From Paulinella micropora (lineage: Eukaryota > Cercozoa > Imbricatea > Euglyphida): DNA of 64,000 nt. The position numbers and the translations under genes were made by a program. The notes beneath the pieces are model-generated. The model saw only the letters and a program-made list of their open reading frames with translations, did no database searches and was not told where the DNA came from. Position 1 is the stretch's first letter. Every line of letters begins with the position of its first letter. Shown here piece after piece: positions 58,997 to 64,000 of this stretch. The DNA is taken from contig BJOX01000269.1 in assembly GCA_009731375.1 (NCBI GenBank), forward strand, positions 636,364 to 700,363. Direction: 5' to 3'.

Positions 58997-60000
58997 ATGA
59001 GAAAGATGAGAGGGCTGAGAGAAAGTGATAAAACGCTAGGTAGTAAAGCTTTATGTCCTGTCATCCGTCCTCACTATCATGAAAACATACATGCCACTGT
59101 GTTCCATCGTATGTGTAAGCACAGAGGGGTAAAAGCCATGGAACGAATGGCCAACTATAAGGGAGTAAAGATAGTGGGGAGGGAGTGGAGAGAACGAGTA
59201 ATGAGATGCGAGTGGTGCTTAAAGAATAAGATAAAGAGAGTGCTCCATTTTAAAGACAACCACCATGCGGTAGAACGCCACCCTGGGGTCCACATAAAAA
59301 TGGATACTCAGGGTTGGTGGAATAGCTTATCGTGGGGCGGGAAAAAGTACAAGTTCACCGTCAAATGTCTTGCATCTGGGTTTGAGTTAGACTATTATCT
59401 GAGACATAAGAATGAGTTTTTCACATGCTTCCTTAAAGCCGTTGCCTTCTTCGAACGGCATACGGGAAGAAAAGTGAAATTCTTTACTTGTGACCAGGAA
59501 TATGGTAAGTACAAGGAGTTTCAGACTTGGATTGATGTAAATCAACCAGTCCTCCTTGAGGCTCCGACGGGGGAGAAACAGGCGGACCCGCAAGGGCAGT
59601 TCTCAGCGACACCGATCTTCCTGAGTCCATGTGGACTGAGACGGAGAAAGCTTCCACTTATTTTGGCAACCTCTTACCTCTTGCCCACGGCCCTTTTAAG
59701 GGGAAATCTCCTTATAAATTGTTCATAAGAGAAAACCCCTTTTGCGTCATTTGCGCCCTATTGGATGTTTGGCGTACATGAAAGTAGACGCAAAGAAGGG
59801 GAAAGGTGAGAGGGGGAGGAAAGTTTTATTTCTCGGTTATGAAAGAAACAACGGGTATTATCGCGTATAAGGATCCGGTTGCGAGGAAATATTCGGTAAT
59901 GTCCGTGATGTTATCTTTGACGTTTGGAGACTGGGGAAGAGGGGGGCATCTAAATCTCTCGAAAGAGATGATGTTGAGGGTGAGATGTTCTCTGTTAATT
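58997..60000 (+). pseudogene. Copia A integrase
   Basis: A zinc-binding HHCC region ('FHRMCKHRGVKAMERM' and 'MRCEWCLKNK') precedes the catalytic core: D in 'HIKMDTQGWW', D in 'FFTCDQEYGKYKEF', then after a frameshift near 59580 the conserved 'LPESMWTETEKASTYFGNL' with its Glu and 'VLFLGYERNNGYY'. It ends in frameshifted remnants to about 60000. Confidence 0.8.
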
Positions 60001-60880
60001 GACAACAGCCCCCCCTTCCCTATCGCAACAAATGACCCCAGAAGATCAAGGAATCGTTTCAGGGGACGACCCGGGAGGAGAGATTCCGGCAGGGGGAGGA
60101 AGTCCCCCGGTAGGAAATCCCCCTCCTGCTCCGACCCTCACTCTAGAATCCCCCCCTAAGGAGTCACTCGACGCTCCGCAAACTGACGAGGATAGCGAGG
60201 CAGAAGAGGGACCGGTGTTCGTGAGCACGAGCCCGCCCCCTTAGAGCCTCTGATTCCCAAAGTTGCTCAGCCGAGTGATGAGCAGGGGGAGATAAAGAAA
60301 GCAAGAAGGGGACGTAAGCCCAAAGAAAGACAGAGGTTGTCCTGAACGTATGTGGAAATCCCGGCAAGGGCTTTTGGGGAGCAGTGGGCTAGATTAATTT
60401 ACGGTGATAAATGGGAGACGGCAATACGACGGGGGACAGCAACAGCCCCGTCTGCTCCCGTTACCCGTAAATCCAAACGCTTTCCCGCGCATAGTGTCTT
60501 GTTTGACGACGGTGTCACGGAAAGATATTAGACACAGAAATCGTCAAATATGCTAAAGCACCACAACACTCAGAATCTATACCCGAATCGCGTGAGCAAA
60601 AAGCCAGAACTGCACTACCACCCTTGTCGACCAACCAAAACTCTGATTCGGACCTCAACACTAACGATCCCGGCATTGAGGTCACCTCAGAATTTGCGTT
60701 TGTCTAGGGGGAGAGGGAGAGGGTAGAGGTGCAGAGAGCGGCACATAAACCGGGATGGAGATCACATGAACAGGCGGAAATTTGAGTGAAAACATTATCA
60801 CGGGAAAGAGGGCGAGGGCTCATGTCGCGGTATGTGCCCGGAAGGAAAACCGGGCAGAGTATTGTCTCGTGAGTAAGAAA
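60001..60880 (+). pseudogene. Linker between integrase and RT, fragmented
   Basis: Pro/Glu-rich pieces ('TPEDQGIVSGDDPGGEIPAG'), then short open pieces in shifting frames. In copia elements this part links integrase and reverse transcriptase and is poorly conserved. No separate gene is supported. Confidence 0.4.
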
Positions 60881-61810
60881 TTCCCGGAATTCCCAGTAGT
60901 ACAAAAACCAAAAGACCGTAAGCAAGCTAGACAGAAGGAATTCAAACAGCTCAAAGAACTAAAAGCGTTTGTTTGGCGAAAAGTGAGCGAAGCGAAAATG
61001 TCGGGCACACCAATCATTCCTATAAAATGGATAGATACGGTAAAACAAAAAGGTACTGCGGATGAATTCCACACCTACGAGGGGACCTCCTGAAAGCTTA
61101 CGCTCAGTACAATCTCAGAAAGACTTACTCTCCCACACCCCAGCACAGAACCATTTTGCTCATGGTAGCCTATGCAGCCTTTTTCGGAATAGACTTATGG
61201 CTGATTGATTTCACGTCACCGCTTATCTGCACGCGAATCTCCCATATGACATATATGTCAAACCGCCGGCCGAATTTCAGACTGCAGACTATGTCTGGCT
61301 TCTGAACAAGGCCGTATACGGTCGTCCGGAGGCAGGCCGCCTTTGGTACGACGTACTGTCTGGGAAGCTCATTACTGAACACAAATTCAAGCCCCTCACG
61401 CTAGACAGGGCCTCTTCGTAAAGCATGGGAGTAGCCCCCAAACTACCCAACTGGTGTCCTTTCACGTCGATGATGGCCGCCACGCTGCATCACAAGAAAG
61501 GCACACCAAGATGGTGAAGTTGTTCGAAAAGAGAGGCTTCCGGTGCAAGGACCTAGGCAAAGCCACCGAATTCAAAAACATTCAGATCATCCAGACTGAA
61601 AAGGGAATCACTCTGCATCAGCATAAATATGAGTTGTTGATATTGGAGGAGTTGGGTTATATGAATGAGACGGCTAAAACGCCATTCACTTCTGATAACC
61701 CCGCTCCCCTAAAGAAGGACCATCGCCTATTACGCTATGATCTTAGATGCCTGATAGGGATGCTTATCTTTTTGGCTGTCCACACCCGCCACTTCTCATA
61801 TGCCCTTTAA
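60881..61810 (+). pseudogene. Copia A reverse transcriptase
   Basis: Order: 'QKEFKQLKELKAFVWRKVSE' and 'IIPIKWIDTVKQKG' (N-terminal RT), 'SPTPQHRTILLMVAYAAFFG', 'LPYDIYVKPPAEF', 'WLLNKAVYGRPEAGRLWYD', then the active-site region 'VSFHVDDGRHAA' with a DD pair, and 'KGITLHQHKYELLILEELGY'. Frameshifts near 61090, 61210 and 61420. Confidence 0.85.
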
Positions 61811-62761
61811 GTATAGCAGCCAAGTCCCAAGTCCCTAACCCGGAGATGTCTTATGCTATGGTGCACAGAATGTTCTTGTGGCTTCTGACCCCGCGAGCGC
61901 TATTTTTCAGAAGAGGAGATCAAAATTTACAGAAGTTGCTAGAAACTAATTTCTCGGTTCCTAAAACTCCGGAATCTTGGAAACGTAATCTGGAATCTTG
62001 CGCAGCGGCCAACGTAATCGATGATATCATTGGAAAACCCACAATGCCTGGAATGGATATGTTCAGCGTGCCAGTTCTCGCCAATGTAGACAGAATTATT
62101 TCGGAACAACCGATAGTCGGATTTGTAGACTCGGATTTTGCGGGGGATAAGAACTCGCGAAAATCAAGATCCGGATACGTTTACTTATTCAACGGAACAC
62201 CAATTTCGTGGTTTTCTAAACTGCAATCCGTGATAGCCCAATCTACATTAGAGTCCGAGACTGCTTCAGCAAACGAGTCAGAGAACTTCTTGCATTACAA
62301 CAAACTTTACGGGATATCGGAATAAATCTTGAAGGCCCTACTCCTCTCTTCGAGAATAACGAAGGAACGATATTATTGTCGGAGAGAGGACTAGGGGAGC
62401 TAGGACCAAGCACATAGAGGTCATTACAACAAACTTTACGGGATAATATTATCGGAATAAATCTTGAAGGCCCTACTCCTCTCTTCGAGGATAACGAAGG
62501 AACGATATTATTGTCGGAGAGAGGACTAGGGGAGCTAGGACCAAGCACATAGAGGTCCGATACCATCTTCTAGCGCAACTCGTGAGAGAAGGAAAGGTCA
62601 AACTATTCCGGGTCCCTACGGAGGAAAACATTGCAGATGTATTCACCAAAATACATTTTACGGTAGACAAATTCAATTACCTGGCTGGAAAAATCTCCGT
62701 TGTGCTTAGTAGGGAAAATTACGCTAAATTCAGGATAAAACCCGGTCAATTCCCGTATTAG
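61811..62761 (+). pseudogene. Copia A RNase H and C-terminus
   Basis: 'IVGFVDSDFAGDKNSRKSRS' and 'GYVYLFNGTPISWFSKLQSV' give the RNase H start with its first Asp; 'AQSTLESETASA' carries the conserved Glu. After the duplicated block (62293-62557) the standard terminus is 'LVREGKVKLFRVPTEENIAD' followed by 'VFTK'. It ends with TAG at about 62760. Confidence 0.85.
62293..62557 (+). repeat. ~130-bp tandem duplication in the RNase H region
   Basis: CATTACAACAAACTTTACGG begins at 62293 and again at 62422, and the two units are nearly identical to ACATAGAGGTC. The second unit has a 6-7-base insertion (TAATATT). Confidence 0.9.
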
Positions 62762-62802
62762 TAAGGCTTATCATCTTGAACTTCGTTTATATTCCCGGGG
62801 TA

Positions 62803-63188
62803 TGTAATACAATAATTTTCTCGCATATTACACATAAGTTGTACAGGTGAACGAATAGACGAGTGCCGACGGACTGGGCCCGGTGGTCAACGGAATCTAT
62901 CTCTCAAACGCAGAGTTTAGGGAAGCTACCCCGCTAGGGTAAATAATAACCGAAGAAAAGACTTTTAATAACTTTGGGTCACACAAAATGTGATGACTGT
63001 AACAGAATGGTAATACTCATTTGATTCTAGGCATTCCAGACTATGATTCGCGAATACTCTAGAAAGTGTCCTTGTCAGTAATAAAGGTATTAATAACTGT
63101 CCGGCCTATGAACCTGCCTATGACTAAGACTATCCAAATTACCGGCAAATAGACTAGGTGGAGTAACGGTTATTAGTAGTATATTACA
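62803..63188 (-). repeat. 3' LTR of copia element B
   Basis: The 386 bp begin TGTAATAC and end ATATTACA (inverted TGTAATA termini). On the minus strand the polypurine tract TAAGGGGGAGCG (63190-63201) precedes it directly, as expected for a 3' LTR. The other LTR lies beyond the window. Confidence 0.65.
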
Positions 63189-63201
63189 ACGCTCCCCCTT
63201 A

Positions 63202-63623
63202 GTCGCAAGTCATAGGCTATATTAGTGGCCAGTGTGTAATATGAAAAAGAATAGTGGTGAGGATCAGTTATGGGTAACCCGAAGGTCATCAACTCCCAAT
63301 TTCATCACATACTCTATGCATGTATATATGTAGTCATGCAGTAACATGTATGAAGTATGTATGTGTTCAAAAATTTGCAAGCGCTTCCCGTAGAGGGTAG
63401 CAAAATCGAAAAATTTATAAGATTTCCTATTCTAGGACAGAAAGAAGGATAGAAAGATTTTAAATTGGGGATAGCCTCGCCGCCGGCCTCGCGCGGCAGT
63501 CGGCGATCCAATCTCGACTCGACTGCTCTGGACCCCTGTGCAAAACAGAGCTGCTGCAACAAGCAACAAACTGCACAAAACACTCAAAGCAAACATAAGT
63601 GAGTGAACATGCAAATCCCGAAA
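63202..63623 (-). other. 3' untranslated region of copia B
   Basis: Lies between the pol stop and the polypurine tract. A 60-codon open frame (63432-63614, minus) starts with a signal-peptide-like segment ('LMFALSVLCSLLLVAAALFC'). It has no recognised relatives and may be chance. Confidence 0.35.
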
Positions 63624-63999
63624 TTACTCGATCTTTACCGTAAATTTGTTAAGTAAATACTGGAATTGTTCTTTCGGTAAATATTTTGTCATTACATCAC
63701 CTATCTGCTTCTTCGTACCTACTTTTACAAACTTAATCTCACCGTCTCTCTGTAGGTGGTGCATAAAGTGTAATTCTAAAGGTAAGTGTTTAGTTCTATT
63801 ACCTGACATACCCCTCTCTGCCGCTAAGATTGTTTGAGAGTTATCCTCAAATAATTCTATCGGGCTCTTTTGGGCTATGTTTAGTTCTTGTGTGATGTGT
63901 TTCAGTGTAAGTCCCTCTCTAATGCACTCAGTTGCTGCAAATATTTCAGCATCATTGGAACTCAGGGCGATGCGACTCTGTCGCTTTGATAACCATGCA
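63624..63999 (-). CDS. Copia B pol, RNase H C-terminal part (partial)
   Basis: The frame is open to the window edge. 'AWLSKRQSRIALSSNDAEIF' and 'AATECIREGLTLKHITQELN' contain the RNase H Glu; 'IELFEDNSQTILAAERG' contains the next acidic residue; the end 'GTKKQIGDVMTKYLPKEQFQ' is the standard copia terminus. No breaks within the visible part, so B looks younger than A. Confidence 0.88.
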   Translation of the reverse strand, partial: AWLSKRQSRIALSSNDAEIFAATECIREGLTLKHITQELNIAQKSPIELFEDNSQTILAAERGMSGNRTKHLPLELHFMHHLQRDGEIKFVKVGTKKQIGDVMTKYLPKEQFQYLLNKFTVKIE

Positions 64000-64000
64000 A

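Larger units (their letters stand above)
54743..62761 (+). mobile_element. Ty1/copia retrotransposon A, decayed
   Basis: Copia order is seen: gag (partly inverted), zinc knuckle, protease, GAG-pre-integrase/integrase, reverse transcriptase, RNase H. Many frameshifts and stops. The 3' end is interrupted by element B. Confidence 0.85.
62803..64000 (-). mobile_element. Ty1/copia retrotransposon B, 3' end
   Basis: 3' LTR, polypurine tract, a ~430-bp 3' untranslated region and the RNase H end of pol, all on the minus strand. It is inserted 42 bp after the coding end of element A. The rest lies past position 64000. Confidence 0.7.

Overview
The window is nuclear DNA from a single-celled eukaryote (alga or other protist) that I cannot name. 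The evidence is a histone H3 gene, spliceosomal introns, Ty1/copia retrotransposons, long microsatellites and integrated Maverick/Polinton virus-like elements. The assembly is broken by many runs of N, mostly next to G/C or GA homopolymers. Many reading frames carry frameshifts or in-frame stops, so gene decay and assembly error cannot always be told apart.

Positions 1-21160 are very GC-rich host-type DNA. They hold a large unknown protein with about four ~130-residue repeats (21-3834, minus), a CoiA-like nuclease candidate (4567-6090), a NADAR-domain gene (6869-7590, minus), several unrecognised proteins including two paralogues with matching N-termini (11215 and 12886), an acidic-repeat protein (14157-15442), a histone H3 variant (15573-16007, minus) with a truncated duplicate (18550-18880), and a PKD/BspA-like surface protein (19170-21160). 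Seven of these frames contain an in-frame UAA or UAG with coding-like sequence continuing beyond it.

Positions 21161-42560 are AT-rich and viral in origin. Part of an old Polinton (fibre, acidic protein, F-box-like protein, integrase) lies at 21161-24102 and breaks the BspA-like gene. Beside it is a second Polinton of 18,446 bp with recognisable ends (24109-42554). It has 144-bp terminal inverted repeats starting AG and ending CT, and a perfect 6-bp target duplication GACCAA. Its genes cover integration (DDE-type integrase), replication (protein-primed DNA polymerase B), packaging (A32/FtsK-HerA ATPase), maturation (adenain/Ulp1-like protease), capsid (penton-like minor capsid protein, internally deleted major capsid protein), a long fibre ending in an S74 self-cleaving chaperone domain, and small basic, membrane and DNA-binding proteins. 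Several genes are broken, so it is a decaying provirus. Strong hairpins sit between its genes.

Positions 42561-53274 appear to be one host gene for a synergin-gamma/aftiphilin-like clathrin adaptor accessory protein. Its 5' introns hold about 6 kb of (GA)n, (GATA)n and (CT)n microsatellites with retroposon fragments. Positions 53275-54740 are AT-rich and contain an inverted-repeat element. Positions 54743-62761 are a decayed copia element (A) whose gag N-terminal part is inverted. A second copia element (B), on the minus strand, is inserted just after the coding end of A and runs out of the window.
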